Positions 11,142-21,705 of a DNA stretch of 64,000 nt are shown one piece after another. Source of the DNA: Pseudideonella sakaiensis (GTDB lineage: Bacteria; Pseudomonadota; Gammaproteobacteria; Burkholderiales; Burkholderiaceae_C); contig NZ_BBYR01000045.1 in the NCBI RefSeq assembly GCF_001293525.1, positions 1 to 64,000 of the forward strand, read 5' to 3'. A model generated the notes under the pieces. That model saw nothing but the letters and a program-made list of their open reading frames with translations, had not been told where the DNA came from and searched no databases. The position numbers and the translations under genes are program-made. Every line of letters begins with the position of its first letter. The first letter of the stretch is position 1.

Positions 11142-12176
11142 ATGGAGTTCTTCACCATCTCGATGCTGAACGGCCTGAGCTACGGCCTGCTGCTGTTCAT
11201 GCTGAGTTCGGGCCTGACGCTGATCTTCAGCATGATGGGCGTGCTGAACTTCGCGCACGCGAGCTTCTACATGCTCGGCGCCTACCTGGGCTACACCGTC
11301 GCGCAGCTGACCGGCTTCTGGCCCGGACTGGTGATCGCGCCGCTGCTGGTGGGCCTGCTCGGCGCGGTGTTCGAGCGCACCTGCCTGCGCAAGGTGCACA
11401 AGTTCGGCCACGTGCCGGAGCTGCTGATCACCTTCGGGCTGTCCTACGTGATCCTGGAGCTGGTGCAACTGATCTGGGGCCGCACCGCGGTCGAGTTCCG
11501 CCCGCCCGCGGCGCTGCAGGGCCCGGCCTTCACGCTGGTGCAGCACTCGGTGGATGGCCTGAGCCTCGTGTGGGGCGCCGCGCCGGCGGCCGCCTGCCGG
11601 GCCGCCGATGCCGCGGTGCGCGTGATCTGCTCGCCGTTCCCGGCCACGCGCGGCTTCATGATGGTGGTGGCGCTGGCGATGCTCGTCGCGCTGTGGCTGA
11701 TGCTCACGCGCACCCGCATCGGCCTGGTGATCCAGGCCGCGCTGACCCACCCGGAGATGGTCGAGTCGCTCGGCCACAACGTGCCGCGCGTGTTCATGCT
11801 GGTGTTCGGCGCAGGCAGCGCGCTGGCCGGCCTCGCCGGCGTCATCGGCGGCTCCACCTTCGTGACCGAGCCGGCGATGGCGGCCACCGTGGGCTCGGTG
11901 ATCTTCGTCGTCGTCGTGGTCGGCGGCATGGGCTCGCTGTCCGGGGCCTTCCTCGCCTCGGTCCTGATCGGCGTGATCCAGACCTTCGCGGTCGCGCTCG
12001 ACTACTCGCTGGTCGGTCTCGCCGAGAACCTGGGCCTGTCGCTCAGCCCGGCCGCCCGCGACAACTCCTTCCTGAAGCTGACCGTGTCCCAGGTGGCGCC
12101 GATCCTGCCCTACCTCTTCCTCGTGCTGATCCTGATCTTCCGTCCGCGCGGCCTGCTGGGCACGCGCGAGGGCTGA
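11142..12176 (+). CDS. livH: Liv-type ABC permease, LivH family
   Basis: Membrane permease of 344 residues with about eight hydrophobic segments. It opens MEFFTISMLNGLSYGLLLFM and carries the family segment GVLNFAHASFYMLGAYLG. The cytoplasmic coupling region is near FGAGSALAGLAGVIGG. A periplasmic loop at about residues 140-170 is longer than usual and holds two Cys residues (AAACRAADAAVRVICS). No strong ribosome-binding site precedes the ATG. Confidence 0.92.
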   Translation: MEFFTISMLNGLSYGLLLFMLSSGLTLIFSMMGVLNFAHASFYMLGAYLGYTVAQLTGFWPGLVIAPLLVGLLGAVFERTCLRKVHKFGHVPELLITFGLSYVILELVQLIWGRTAVEFRPPAALQGPAFTLVQHSVDGLSLVWGAAPAAACRAADAAVRVICSPFPATRGFMMVVALAMLVALWLMLTRTRIGLVIQAALTHPEMVESLGHNVPRVFMLVFGAGSALAGLAGVIGGSTFVTEPAMAATVGSVIFVVVVVGGMGSLSGAFLASVLIGVIQTFAVALDYSLVGLAENLGLSLSPAARDNSFLKLTVSQVAPILPYLFLVLILIFRPRGLLGTREG

Positions 12177-12190
12177 GAAGCCGTGAACCG

Positions 12191-13483
12191 ATGAGCGCCC
12201 GCTACTACTCCTTCACGCCCTACAACGTCGGCCGCTGGCTGGTCTGGGGCCTGTTCGCGGCGGTGCTGGTGGTGGCGCCGCTGGTTTTCACCTCCAACCT
12301 GTCGCTGACCATGCTGTCGCAGATGGGCATCGCGGTGATCGCCTGCCTGTCCTTCAACATGCTGCTGGGGCAGGGCGGCATGCTCAGCTTCGGCCATGCG
12401 GTCTACACCGGCCTCGGCTCCTACGTCGCGATCCACGCGCTGAATGCGGTGACGGCCGGCAAGCTCGCGCTGCCGGTCAGCCTGGTGCCGGTGGTCGGCG
12501 GCCTGGCGGGGATGGGCTTCGCGGTGCTGTTCGGCTACGTGACGACGCGCAAGTCCGGCACGCCCTTCGCGATGATCACGCTCGGCATGGCCGAGCTGGT
12601 GGCGGCGATGTCGCTGATGTTCTCGGAGTTCTTCGGCGGCGAGGCCGGCGTGGCCGGCAACCGCGTTGCCGGGCGCCCGTTCTTCGGCATCACCTTCGGG
12701 CCGCAGATCCAGGTCTACTACCTGATCGCGCTGTACACCTTCGTCGCGGTGGCGGCGATGTACGCGTTCACGCGCACGCCGCTCGGGCGGATGCTGAACG
12801 CGGTGCGCGACAACCCCGAGCGCGTCGAGTTCATCGGCTACAGCACCACGCGGGTGCGCTACCTCGCGTTCATCATCGCCGGCTTCTTCGCCGGCATCGC
12901 CGGCGGCCTGGGGGCGATCAACTTCGAGATCGTCACCGCCGAGGTCGTCGGTGCCGCGCGCTCCGGCGCCTACCTGCTGTTCACCTTCCTCGGCGGCGCC
13001 ACCTTCTTCTTCGGGCCGATCATCGGCGGCGTGCTGATGGTGATCGCCTTCGTGCTGCTGAGCGAGTTCACGAAGGCCTGGCTGCTCTACCTCGGGCTGA
13101 TCTTCCTCTTCATGGTGATGTACGCGCCGGGCGGGATCGCCAGCCTGATCATGATGAACCTGCGTGTCGCCGCCTTCGGCCGCCTGCGCCGGCTGTGGAC
13201 GGCCTACCTCGCGATGGGCGGCACCGCGCTGGTGATGCTGGCCGGCGCGGCGGCGATGATCGAGATGGTCTACCACCTGCAGCTCGGCGCGGCGCTGGGC
13301 CCGGAACTGCACTTCCTCGGCGTGCCGCTGAACGCGACCGGCGTCGACAGCTGGTTCGGCTCGGGCCTGGTGCTGCTGACCGGGCTCGTCCTGTTCGAGC
13401 TGAGCCGGCGCCAGTTCCGCCGCGACTGGGGCGAGGTGCAGGCCGAGATCGAGAAGGAAATCAAGCGCCGGGAGGCCCTGTGA
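12191..13483 (+). CDS. livM: Liv-type ABC permease, LivM family, with extra C-terminal membrane region
   Basis: Second permease subunit, 430 residues. Canonical LivM segments include LLGQGGMLSFGHAVYTGLGS, RDNPERVEFIGY and FAGIAGGLGAINFEIV. After GGIASLIMMNLR (about residue 325) comes an extra region of about 100 residues with two or three more hydrophobic segments and a charged, helical end (AEIEKEIKRREAL). That tail is absent from E. coli LivM. It starts 14 bases after livH. Confidence 0.92.
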   Translation: MSARYYSFTPYNVGRWLVWGLFAAVLVVAPLVFTSNLSLTMLSQMGIAVIACLSFNMLLGQGGMLSFGHAVYTGLGSYVAIHALNAVTAGKLALPVSLVPVVGGLAGMGFAVLFGYVTTRKSGTPFAMITLGMAELVAAMSLMFSEFFGGEAGVAGNRVAGRPFFGITFGPQIQVYYLIALYTFVAVAAMYAFTRTPLGRMLNAVRDNPERVEFIGYSTTRVRYLAFIIAGFFAGIAGGLGAINFEIVTAEVVGAARSGAYLLFTFLGGATFFFGPIIGGVLMVIAFVLLSEFTKAWLLYLGLIFLFMVMYAPGGIASLIMMNLRVAAFGRLRRLWTAYLAMGGTALVMLAGAAAMIEMVYHLQLGAALGPELHFLGVPLNATGVDSWFGSGLVLLTGLVLFELSRRQFRRDWGEVQAEIEKEIKRREAL

Positions 13484-13532
13484 CCGCGCACCGTCCCACC
13501 CACCACCCGCGGCCCCGCAGCGGGAGCGCCCG

Positions 13533-14336
13533 ATGACACCGCCGCGCACCGCTGGCGCCGCCCCCGCCGTCGAGCTGGTCGACCTGCGCAAGAGCTTCGG
13601 GCGCACCGAGATCATCCGCGGCGCCTCGCTCGCCGTGCAGCCGGGCGAACGCGTCGCGATCATCGGCCCGAACGGCGCCGGCAAGTCGACGCTGTTCAAC
13701 CTCATCAGCGGCCGCTTCGGCCCGACCAGCGGCGAGGTGCGGCTGAACGGCCAGCGGATCGACGGCAAGGCGCCGTACGAGATCAACCGCCTCGGCCTGG
13801 CGCGCAGCTTCCAGGTCAGCAACCTGTTCGTGCGCCTGTCGGTGTTCGAGAACATCCGCTGCGCGGTGCTGTGGTCGCTCGGCTACCGCTACGCGTTCTG
13901 GAAGTTCCTGGCCGACCTGAAGGACGCCAACGACCGCACCGACCGCATCCTCGAGATGATCAAGCTCGACCGCCGGCGCGACGTGCTGGCGATGAACCTG
14001 ACCTATGCCGAGCAGCGCGCGCTCGAGATCGGCATCACGATCGCCGGCGGCGCCGACGTGATCCTGCTCGACGAACCCACCGCCGGCATGAGCCGCAGCG
14101 AGACCACGCGCTTCGTGCAGCTGATCCGCGAGGTGACCGAGGGCCGCACGCTGCTGACGGTCGAGCACGACATGGGCGTGGTCTTCGGCCTGGCCGACCG
14201 CATCGCGGTGCTGGTCTACGGCGAGGTGATCGCCTTCGACACGCCCGAGGCCGTGCGCGCCAACCCGCGCGTGCAGGAAGCCTACCTCGGCTCGGTGCTG
14301 GCCGAGACCCAGGCCCGCGCCGCCCAGGCCGCCTGA
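13533..14336 (+). CDS. livG: Liv-type ABC ATP-binding protein, LivG family
   Basis: ATPase subunit of 267 residues. Walker A is GPNGAGKST (about 49-57), Walker B is VILLDEPTAGM, and the switch is TVEHDM. The signature reads LTYAEQRALEI rather than the usual LSYGxQR, so the conserved Gly of the C-loop is Ala. The family's C-terminal segment ends near VQEAYLG. It pairs with LivF below. Confidence 0.92.
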   Translation: MTPPRTAGAAPAVELVDLRKSFGRTEIIRGASLAVQPGERVAIIGPNGAGKSTLFNLISGRFGPTSGEVRLNGQRIDGKAPYEINRLGLARSFQVSNLFVRLSVFENIRCAVLWSLGYRYAFWKFLADLKDANDRTDRILEMIKLDRRRDVLAMNLTYAEQRALEIGITIAGGADVILLDEPTAGMSRSETTRFVQLIREVTEGRTLLTVEHDMGVVFGLADRIAVLVYGEVIAFDTPEAVRANPRVQEAYLGSVLAETQARAAQAA

Positions 14337-14350
14337 GCGGCCCCACGACC

Positions 14351-15046
14351 ATGCTCCAGCTCCAAGACCTGCACGCCTTCTACGGCAAGAGCCACATCCT
14401 GCACGGCGTCGTGATGGACGTGCGGCCCGGCGAGATCGTCAGCCTGCTCGGCCGCAACGGCTCGGGCCGCTCGACCACGGTGAAGGCCATCATGGGCCTG
14501 GTCGACGCCACCGGCTCGGTGCGCTGGAAGGACCAGTCGCTGCTCGGCCGCAAGCCCTTCGAGATCGCCCACCTGGGCATCGGCTACGTGCCCGAGAACC
14601 GCGACATCTTCCCGAAGCTCACGGTGCACCAGAACCTGCAGCTCGGCGAGAAGCGCGCCGGCGCGAAGACGCGCTGGAGCTACGAGGACATGTACACCAT
14701 GTTCCCGCGCCTGCGCGAGCGGCAGCACACGGCCGCGGGCGTGCTCTCCGGCGGCGAGCAGCAGATGCTGACGCTGTGCCGCACGCTGATGGGCGACCCG
14801 GACCTGATCATGATCGACGAGCCGACCGAGGGGCTCGCGCCGAAGATCGTCGAGCTGGTCGGCGAGTACCTGAAGACCCTGAAGGAGCGTGGGGTCTCGG
14901 TGCTGCTGGTCGAGCAGAAGCTGACGATCGCGCTCGAGATCTCGGAGCGCTGCTACGTGATGGGGCACGGCCGGATCGTGTTCGAGGGCACGCCGGCCGA
15001 GCTGCGCGCCAATGCCTACATCCGCAAGGAGTGGCTCGAGGTCTGA
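14351..15046 (+). CDS. livF: Liv-type ABC ATP-binding protein, LivF family, Arg in Walker A
   Basis: Second ATPase, 231 residues. The Walker A motif reads GRNGSGRSTT. Codon CGC stands at the position of the catalytic Lys, which is unusual for an ABC ATPase. The rest is intact: signature LSGGEQQMLTLCR, Walker B LIMIDEPTEGL and switch-region LLVEQK. The usual LivF Tyr-Gly start AFYGKSHILHGV is present. ATP hydrolysis may rest mainly on the LivG site, or Arg may substitute as in a subfamily variant. Confidence 0.92.
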   Translation: MLQLQDLHAFYGKSHILHGVVMDVRPGEIVSLLGRNGSGRSTTVKAIMGLVDATGSVRWKDQSLLGRKPFEIAHLGIGYVPENRDIFPKLTVHQNLQLGEKRAGAKTRWSYEDMYTMFPRLRERQHTAAGVLSGGEQQMLTLCRTLMGDPDLIMIDEPTEGLAPKIVELVGEYLKTLKERGVSVLLVEQKLTIALEISERCYVMGHGRIVFEGTPAELRANAYIRKEWLEV

Positions 15047-15065
15047 GCGGGCCGCGGTCGGCTGC

Positions 15066-15089
15066 CGGCTGTCGCGGCCGGGACAGCCG
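15066..15089 (+). terminator. Hairpin after livF
   Basis: CGGCTGTC (15066-15073) pairs perfectly with GACAGCCG (15082-15089) over an eight-base loop. No U-tract follows. It sits between the transporter operon and the next promoter. Confidence 0.35.
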
Positions 15090-15105
15090 CGGCGGGGCCC
15101 CGGCC

Positions 15106-15124
15106 TAGAATCGAACGGTCGTGC
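15106..15124 (+). promoter_or_regulatory. Candidate -10 box with overlapping imperfect palindrome
   Basis: TAGAAT (15106-15111) could be a -10 element. It is followed by TCGAACGGTCGTGC (15111-15124), an imperfect inverted repeat of the CGAACG-N2-CGTTCG kind often bound by TetR-family fatty-acid regulators. It lies about 185 bases before the beta-oxidation gene. No regulator gene is in the window. Confidence 0.35.
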
Positions 15125-15308
15125 TTTTTATTCCGTCGCGCGCTTCGACGCGCCCCCATTCCGCGGTGCCGGGCGTCCTGGCCCGGGCCGCAGCTGCCCT
15201 GTCTCCGGGCCCGGAACGCTGAGCGGCATCCGCGCCGCGGCATCGTCCCCACCGGAGTCTTCGACCATCCCGCGCCCTGCGATCACGGCGCACCGTGGAG
15301 TTCCTGAG

Positions 15309-17402
15309 ATGACGACCCTGTACGAGGTGCGCGACGGCATCGCCGTCCTGACGATGAGCAACCCGCCGGTGAACGGCCTGGGCCATGCGACGCGGCGCGG
15401 GCTGGTCGAGGGCATCGACCGGGCCGAGGCCGATCCGGCGGTGCGGGCGGTGGTGGTCACCGGCGCCGGCCGCGCCTTCTCCGGCGGCGCCGACATCACC
15501 GAGTTCGGCAGCCCCAAGGCGACGGCCGAGCCGAACCTGCTGACGGTGATCGCCGCCATCGAGGCCTGCAGCAAGCCGGTGGTGGCCGCGGTGCACAGCG
15601 TCGCGATGGGCGGCGGCCTCGAGCTGGCGCTCGGCTGCCACTACCGCATCGCGGCGCCCGGCGCCCAGATCGCGCTGCCCGAGGTCAAGATCGGCCTGAT
15701 CCCCGGGGCCGGCGGCACCCAGCGCCTGCCGCGCGTGCTCGGCCTGGAGACCGCGCTGAACATGATCGTCAGCGGCGAGCCGGTGAAGAGCGAGCTGCTG
15801 GCCGGCCTGCCCGGCCAGGCGCTGTTCGACCGGCTGGCCGACGGCGAGCTGCTGCCGGCCGCGCTCGCCTTCGCCGCCGAGGTGGCCGGGGCCCGGCCGC
15901 TGCCGCGCGTGCGCGACCGCAAGGTGGCGCATCCGAACGCCGAGGCCTTCCTCCAGTTCGCGCGCAACACCGTGGGCGCGATGTCGCGCAACTTCCCGGC
16001 GCCGCTGCAGTGCGTCGAGGCGGTGGCGCTGTCGGTCAAGCTGCCCTTCGACGCGGCGATGAAGCGCGAGCTGGAGATCTTCAGCGGCCTGATGCTGACG
16101 CCGGAATGCAAGGCACTGCGCCACGCCTTCTTCGCCGAGCGCGCGGCGAGCAAGATCCCCGACGTGCCGGCCGACACGCCGGTGCGCGAGGTGAAGCGGG
16201 TGGCGATCATCGGCGCCGGCACGATGGGCGGCGGCATCGCGATGAACTTCCTCAACGCCGGCACGCCGGTGGTGATGCTGGAGATGAAGCAGGAGGCGCT
16301 GGACCGCGGCGTGGCCACGATCCGCCGCAACTACGAGGCCCAGGTCAAGAAGCGCAAGCTGACGCCGGAGAAGCTCGAGCAGCGCATGGCGCTGCTGTCC
16401 ACCACGCTGGACTACGCCGACCTGAAGGACGCGGACATGGTCATCGAGGCCGTGTTCGAGGACATCGGCGTGAAGGAAACCGTCTTCAAGGCGCTGGACG
16501 CCGTGATGAAGCCGGGCGCGATCCTCGCCACCAACACCTCGACGCTGGACGTGGACCGCATCGCCGCGTTCACCTCGCGGCCGCAGGACGTGATCGGCAC
16601 CCACTTCTTCAGCCCGGCCAACGTGATGAAGCTGCTCGAGGTGGTGCGCGGCCGCGAGACCGCGAAGGACGTGCTGCAGACCGTGATGCAGCTGGGCAAG
16701 AAGATCCGCAAGACCTGCGTGGTCTCCGGCGTCTGCGACGGCTTCATCGGCAACCGGATGATCGAGCAGTACAGCCGCCAGGCCGGCTTCCTGTTGGAGG
16801 AGGGCTGCACGCCGCAGCAGGTCGACAAGGCGATCGAGAAGTTCGGCTTCGCGATGGGCCCCTTCCGCATGGGCGACCTCGCCGGCAACGACGTCGGCTG
16901 GTACATCCGCAAGCGCCGCTACCTCGAGAAGCCGGACATGCGCTACAGCAAGACGGCCGACCTGCTGTGCGAGATGGGCCGCTTCGGGCAGAAGACCGGC
17001 GCCGGCTGGTACGACTACCAGCCCGGCAAGCGCGACGCGCTGCCGTCCAAGGTCGTCACCGACATGATCGAGGCGCACCGCGCCGCGCTCGGGATCACGC
17101 CGCGCAAGGTGTCCGACGAGGAGATCGTCCACCGCCTGGTCTACGCGCTGGTCAACGAGGGCGCGAAGATCCTGGAGGAGGGCATCGCGCTGCGCGCGTC
17201 CGACATCGACATGGTCTACCTGACCGGCTACGGCTTCCCGCTGTTCCGCGGCGGCCCGATGTGCTACGCCGACACGGTGGGCCTCTTCAACGTGGTGGCG
17301 ACGATGAAGCGCTTCGCCGCCAACCCGCTCGACGACGCGGCCTTCTGGCAGCCGGCCCCGCTGCTGGCGCGGCTGGCCGCCGAGGGGCGCAGCTTCAGCT
17401 GA
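15309..17402 (+). CDS. Bifunctional enoyl-CoA hydratase / 3-hydroxyacyl-CoA dehydrogenase
   Basis: Beta-oxidation enzyme of 697 residues carrying out hydration of 2-enoyl-CoA and NAD-dependent oxidation of 3-hydroxyacyl-CoA. The N-terminal crotonase domain (about 1-190) has the oxyanion SGGADITEF and both acid residues in MGGGLELALG and LPEVKIGLIPGAGG. The dehydrogenase domain starts near residue 297 with the NAD motif IIGAGTMGGGIA. Its catalytic His is in THFFSPANVMKLLE, and two C-terminal HCDH segments follow. The domain order matches FadB/FadJ and the peroxisomal type; at 697 residues it is nearer the FadJ/peroxisomal length. The ATG at 15309 fits the domain start. Confidence 0.92.
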   Translation: MTTLYEVRDGIAVLTMSNPPVNGLGHATRRGLVEGIDRAEADPAVRAVVVTGAGRAFSGGADITEFGSPKATAEPNLLTVIAAIEACSKPVVAAVHSVAMGGGLELALGCHYRIAAPGAQIALPEVKIGLIPGAGGTQRLPRVLGLETALNMIVSGEPVKSELLAGLPGQALFDRLADGELLPAALAFAAEVAGARPLPRVRDRKVAHPNAEAFLQFARNTVGAMSRNFPAPLQCVEAVALSVKLPFDAAMKRELEIFSGLMLTPECKALRHAFFAERAASKIPDVPADTPVREVKRVAIIGAGTMGGGIAMNFLNAGTPVVMLEMKQEALDRGVATIRRNYEAQVKKRKLTPEKLEQRMALLSTTLDYADLKDADMVIEAVFEDIGVKETVFKALDAVMKPGAILATNTSTLDVDRIAAFTSRPQDVIGTHFFSPANVMKLLEVVRGRETAKDVLQTVMQLGKKIRKTCVVSGVCDGFIGNRMIEQYSRQAGFLLEEGCTPQQVDKAIEKFGFAMGPFRMGDLAGNDVGWYIRKRRYLEKPDMRYSKTADLLCEMGRFGQKTGAGWYDYQPGKRDALPSKVVTDMIEAHRAALGITPRKVSDEEIVHRLVYALVNEGAKILEEGIALRASDIDMVYLTGYGFPLFRGGPMCYADTVGLFNVVATMKRFAANPLDDAAFWQPAPLLARLAAEGRSFS

Positions 17403-17412
17403 GGGACGGGCC

Positions 17413-18021
17413 ATGGCCGAACGCGCCCGCTTCACGCGCATGGAGGAGAGCACCGCCGAGGACTGGCGCCTGATCGGCGCCGAGTTCCGGCCCTTCAGCC
17501 AGGCGCTGCCCGACCGGGTGATCGCCCACCTGCGCCTGCTCGAGGGCGACCACGGCGGCTTCCCGGTCGACCGCTGGACCCACTCGCTGCAGACCGCGAC
17601 CCGCGCGCTGCGCGACGGCCGCGACGACGAGTACGTGGTCTGCGCGCTGCTGCACGACATCGGCGACACGCTGGGCTGCTACAACCACTTCGACATCGCC
17701 GCCGCGATCCTCAAGCCCTTCGTCGGCGAGGCCAACCTCTGGATGGTGCAGCACCACGGCATCTTCCAGGGCTACTACTTCTTCCACCACATCGGGCTCG
17801 ACCGCCACCTGCGCGAGCAGTTCGCCGGCCACCCGCACTACGCGCGCACCGAGGAGTTCTGCGCGCTGTACGACAACCCGGCCTTCGACCCGAAGGCCGA
17901 GACGCTGCCGATCTGCGAGTTCGAGCCGGCGCTGCGCCGGGTCTTCGGGCAGGTGCGGCACAGCCTCTACCAGTCCTCGACCGCGCTGCCGACGGCCCCG
18001 GCCGCGGCGCGATCCGCCTGA
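17413..18021 (+). CDS. HD-domain protein (predicted phosphohydrolase)
   Basis: Protein of 202 residues with an HD metal-binding core: His in [13 protein letters not shown], then ALLHDIGD, and later [14 protein letters not shown] proteins hydrolyse phosphate esters or, in a subset, act as di-iron oxygenases. The substrate here is not known. It begins 10 bases after the hydratase/dehydrogenase gene and 26 bases before the thiolase, so it belongs to the beta-oxidation operon. Confidence 0.75.
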   Translation: MAERARFTRMEESTAEDWRLIGAEFRPFSQALPDRVIAHLRLLEGDHGGFPVDRWTHSLQTATRALRDGRDDEYVVCALLHDIGDTLGCYNHFDIAAAILKPFVGEANLWMVQHHGIFQGYYFFHHIGLDRHLREQFAGHPHYARTEEFCALYDNPAFDPKAETLPICEFEPALRRVFGQVRHSLYQSSTALPTAPAAARSA

Positions 18022-18047
18022 AACCCCGCCCCCCGAAGGAGCCTGCC

Positions 18048-19223
<1,176 letters not shown>

Positions 19224-19248
19224 GCGGCGCGGGCGACGGGGCGGCGCG

Positions 19249-19674
19249 ATGCAGGTCGACCTGGCCACCGTGCGCGGCTTCTTCGCCGCGTCGCCCTTCG
19301 TCGCCGACCTCGGCCTGGAGGTGCTCGAGGCCGCGCCCGGGCGCATCGTCGCCGGGCTGGCGGTGGTGCCGCGGCACACGCAGCACACCGGCGTCGTGCA
19401 CGCCGGCGTGCTGACCACGCTGGCCGACCATGCGATGGGTGCCGCCGCCCAGACCCTGGCCCCGGATGGCCTGTGGGTGCTGACCGCCGAGCTGAAGATC
19501 AGCCTGCTGCGCGGCGCCCGCGCCGAGCGCCTGTGGTGCGCGGCCAGCGTGCTGAAGCCGGGCCGCCGGCTGAGCTTCACCGAGGCCGAGGTCTGGGCCG
19601 AGGCGGGCGGCGAGCGCCGCCTCGTCGTCAAGGCCTCGGCGACGATGGCGCTGACCGAGGTCGACGCCGGCTGA
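19249..19674 (+). CDS. PaaI-family hotdog thioesterase
   Basis: Protein of 141 residues with a single hotdog fold. The family segment HTGVVHAGVLTTLADHAMG contains the usual catalytic Asp, and a C-terminal strand runs SFTEAEVWAE. Family members hydrolyse acyl- or aryl-CoA. In this operon it may release CoA from dead-end intermediates; the substrate is inference. Confidence 0.86.
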   Translation: MQVDLATVRGFFAASPFVADLGLEVLEAAPGRIVAGLAVVPRHTQHTGVVHAGVLTTLADHAMGAAAQTLAPDGLWVLTAELKISLLRGARAERLWCAASVLKPGRRLSFTEAEVWAEAGGERRLVVKASATMALTEVDAG

Positions 19675-19741
19675 GCCGCGTGCCGCCGGGCGCCCCTTCC
19701 ATGAACCCCCTGCGCGCCCCGGCGCGCGAGCGAGCCCTCCG

Positions 19742-21610
19742 ATGAGCACCCGCGAGACCGTCGACTTCCTGCTCTACCGCTGGCTGGCGGTCGAGGGCCT
19801 GGCCGCGCGGCCGCGCTTCGCCGAGCACGGCCGCGAGACCTTCGACGCGGTGCTGGACCTGTGCGAACGCCTGGCCGCCGAGCAGTTCGCGCCGGCCAAC
19901 CGCATCGCCGACACCGAGGAACCCTGGTTCGATGGCGAGCGCGTGCACCTGCCGGCGAGCAGCCATGCCGCGGCCGAGGCCTACGTCGCGTCCGGCATGC
20001 TGGCCGCGGCGCAGGACACCGCGATGGGCGGCATGCAGCTGCCCTGCGTGGTCGAGATGGCGGCCCAGGCCTTCTTCTCGAAGGCCGGCATCGGCGTCGG
20101 CGGCGGCGGCATGCTGACCAGCGGCAACGCCAACCTGCTGATGGCCCACGGCACGCCGCTGCAGCGCGAGGTGTTCGCGAAGAACGAGTTCTCCGGCCGC
20201 TTCTTCGGCACCATGTGCCTGAGCGAGCCGCAGGCCGGGTCCAGCCTGTCGGACATCGTGACACGCGCCGTGCCGGACGGCGCCGGCCACGCCGACGACC
20301 CGCTGGGCCCACGCTACCGCCTGCGCGGCAACAAGATGTGGATCAGCAACGGCGACCACGAGCTGGCCGAGAACATCATCCACCTGGTGCTGGCCAAGAT
20401 CCCCGATGCCGACGGCCGGCTGGTGCCGGGCACGCGCGGCATCTCGCTGTTCATCGTGCCGAAGAAGCTGGTCGACACCGACGGCCGGCTGACCGGCGAG
20501 CGCAATGACGTGGCGCTGGCGGGCCTGAACCACAAGCTCGGCTACCGCGGCATCCCGAACACGCTGCTGAACTTCGGCGAGGGCCGGCACCCGGTGCGGG
20601 CGGCCGACGGCGGCGGGCTCGACGGCCGCGGCGCCGGCGCGATCGGCTACCTCGTCGGCGAGCCGGGCCAGGGCCTGCGCTGCATGTTCCACATGATGAA
20701 CGAGGCGCGCATCGCCGTCGGGCTGGGCGCCACGATGCTCGGCCTGGCCGGCTACGAGGCCAGCCTCGACTACGCCCGCACCCGCACCCAGGGCCGGCCG
20801 GTCGGCCCGGCCGGCAAGGACCCGACGCAGCCGCCGGTGGCGCTGATCCGCCATGCCGACATCCGCCGCATGCTGCTGGCGCAGAAGAGCTGGTGCGAGG
20901 GCGCGCTGGCGCTGTGCCTGTACTGCGCGCGGCTGGTCGACGAGCAGCACACCGGCGAGCCGGCCGCCGCGGCCGAGGCCGCGCTGCTGCTGGAGATGCT
21001 GACGCCGATCGCCAAGAGCTGGCCCAGCGAGTGGTGCCTGGAGGCCAACAGCCTGGCCATCCAGGTGCATGGCGGCTACGGCTATACGCGCGACTTCCCG
21101 GTCGAGCAGTACTGGCGCGACAACCGCCTGAACATGATCCACGAGGGCACGCACGGCATCCAGGCGCTGGACCTGCTGGGCCGGAAGGTGGTGATGGACG
21201 GCGGCCGCGGCTATGCGGCCTGGGCCGCCCGCGTGAACGCGGCCATCGAGCGCGCGATCGCGCGGCCCGGCTGGGCGCGCGAGGCGAACGAGCTGGCCGG
21301 CGCGCTGAAGGCACTCGGCCACGCGACGCGCGCCGCCTGGGCCACCGGCCAGCCGGAGGAGGCGCTGGCGAATGCCACGCCCTACCTGCAGGCCTTCGGC
21401 CACGTCACGCTGGCCTGGGTCTGGCTGGAGGTCGCTCTGGCCGCGGAGGACGCGCTGGCGGCCGCCGACGGCGCGGCCGACGCCGACCGCGGCCGCCTGG
21501 CCGCGGCGCGCTACTTCTTCCGCTACGAGCTGCCGCGCATCGGCGCCTGGCTCGGTCCCGTCGAGAGCCGCGAGCCGCTGTGCCGCGAGATGGACGAGGC
21601 CTGGTTTTGA
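19742..21610 (+). CDS. Acyl-CoA dehydrogenase (long form, about 620 residues)
   Basis: FAD enzyme of 622 residues making 2-enoyl-CoA. The N-terminal helical domain leads into MCLSEPQAGSSLSDI (FAD/substrate-binding strand). The C-terminal catalytic region has VHGGYGYTRDFPVEQYWRDN and IHEGTHGIQALDLLGRK, where the family's catalytic Glu falls. The extra 200-residue C-terminus matches the AidB/ACAD9-like long subgroup found in bacterial clusters. A long insert near residue 180 (VPDGAGHADDPLGP) is present. Confidence 0.9.
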   Translation: MSTRETVDFLLYRWLAVEGLAARPRFAEHGRETFDAVLDLCERLAAEQFAPANRIADTEEPWFDGERVHLPASSHAAAEAYVASGMLAAAQDTAMGGMQLPCVVEMAAQAFFSKAGIGVGGGGMLTSGNANLLMAHGTPLQREVFAKNEFSGRFFGTMCLSEPQAGSSLSDIVTRAVPDGAGHADDPLGPRYRLRGNKMWISNGDHELAENIIHLVLAKIPDADGRLVPGTRGISLFIVPKKLVDTDGRLTGERNDVALAGLNHKLGYRGIPNTLLNFGEGRHPVRAADGGGLDGRGAGAIGYLVGEPGQGLRCMFHMMNEARIAVGLGATMLGLAGYEASLDYARTRTQGRPVGPAGKDPTQPPVALIRHADIRRMLLAQKSWCEGALALCLYCARLVDEQHTGEPAAAAEAALLLEMLTPIAKSWPSEWCLEANSLAIQVHGGYGYTRDFPVEQYWRDNRLNMIHEGTHGIQALDLLGRKVVMDGGRGYAAWAARVNAAIERAIARPGWAREANELAGALKALGHATRAAWATGQPEEALANATPYLQAFGHVTLAWVWLEVALAAEDALAAADGAADADRGRLAAARYFFRYELPRIGAWLGPVESREPLCREMDEAWF

Positions 21611-21705
21611 GCACCCGCGGTGCCGCCCTGCAAGCCGCCGGCCCGGCGGCCGCGCGCGGCCTCTGGAATGATCGCGTCCTCGCCACCTGCGGAAGGACCG
21701 ACCCG

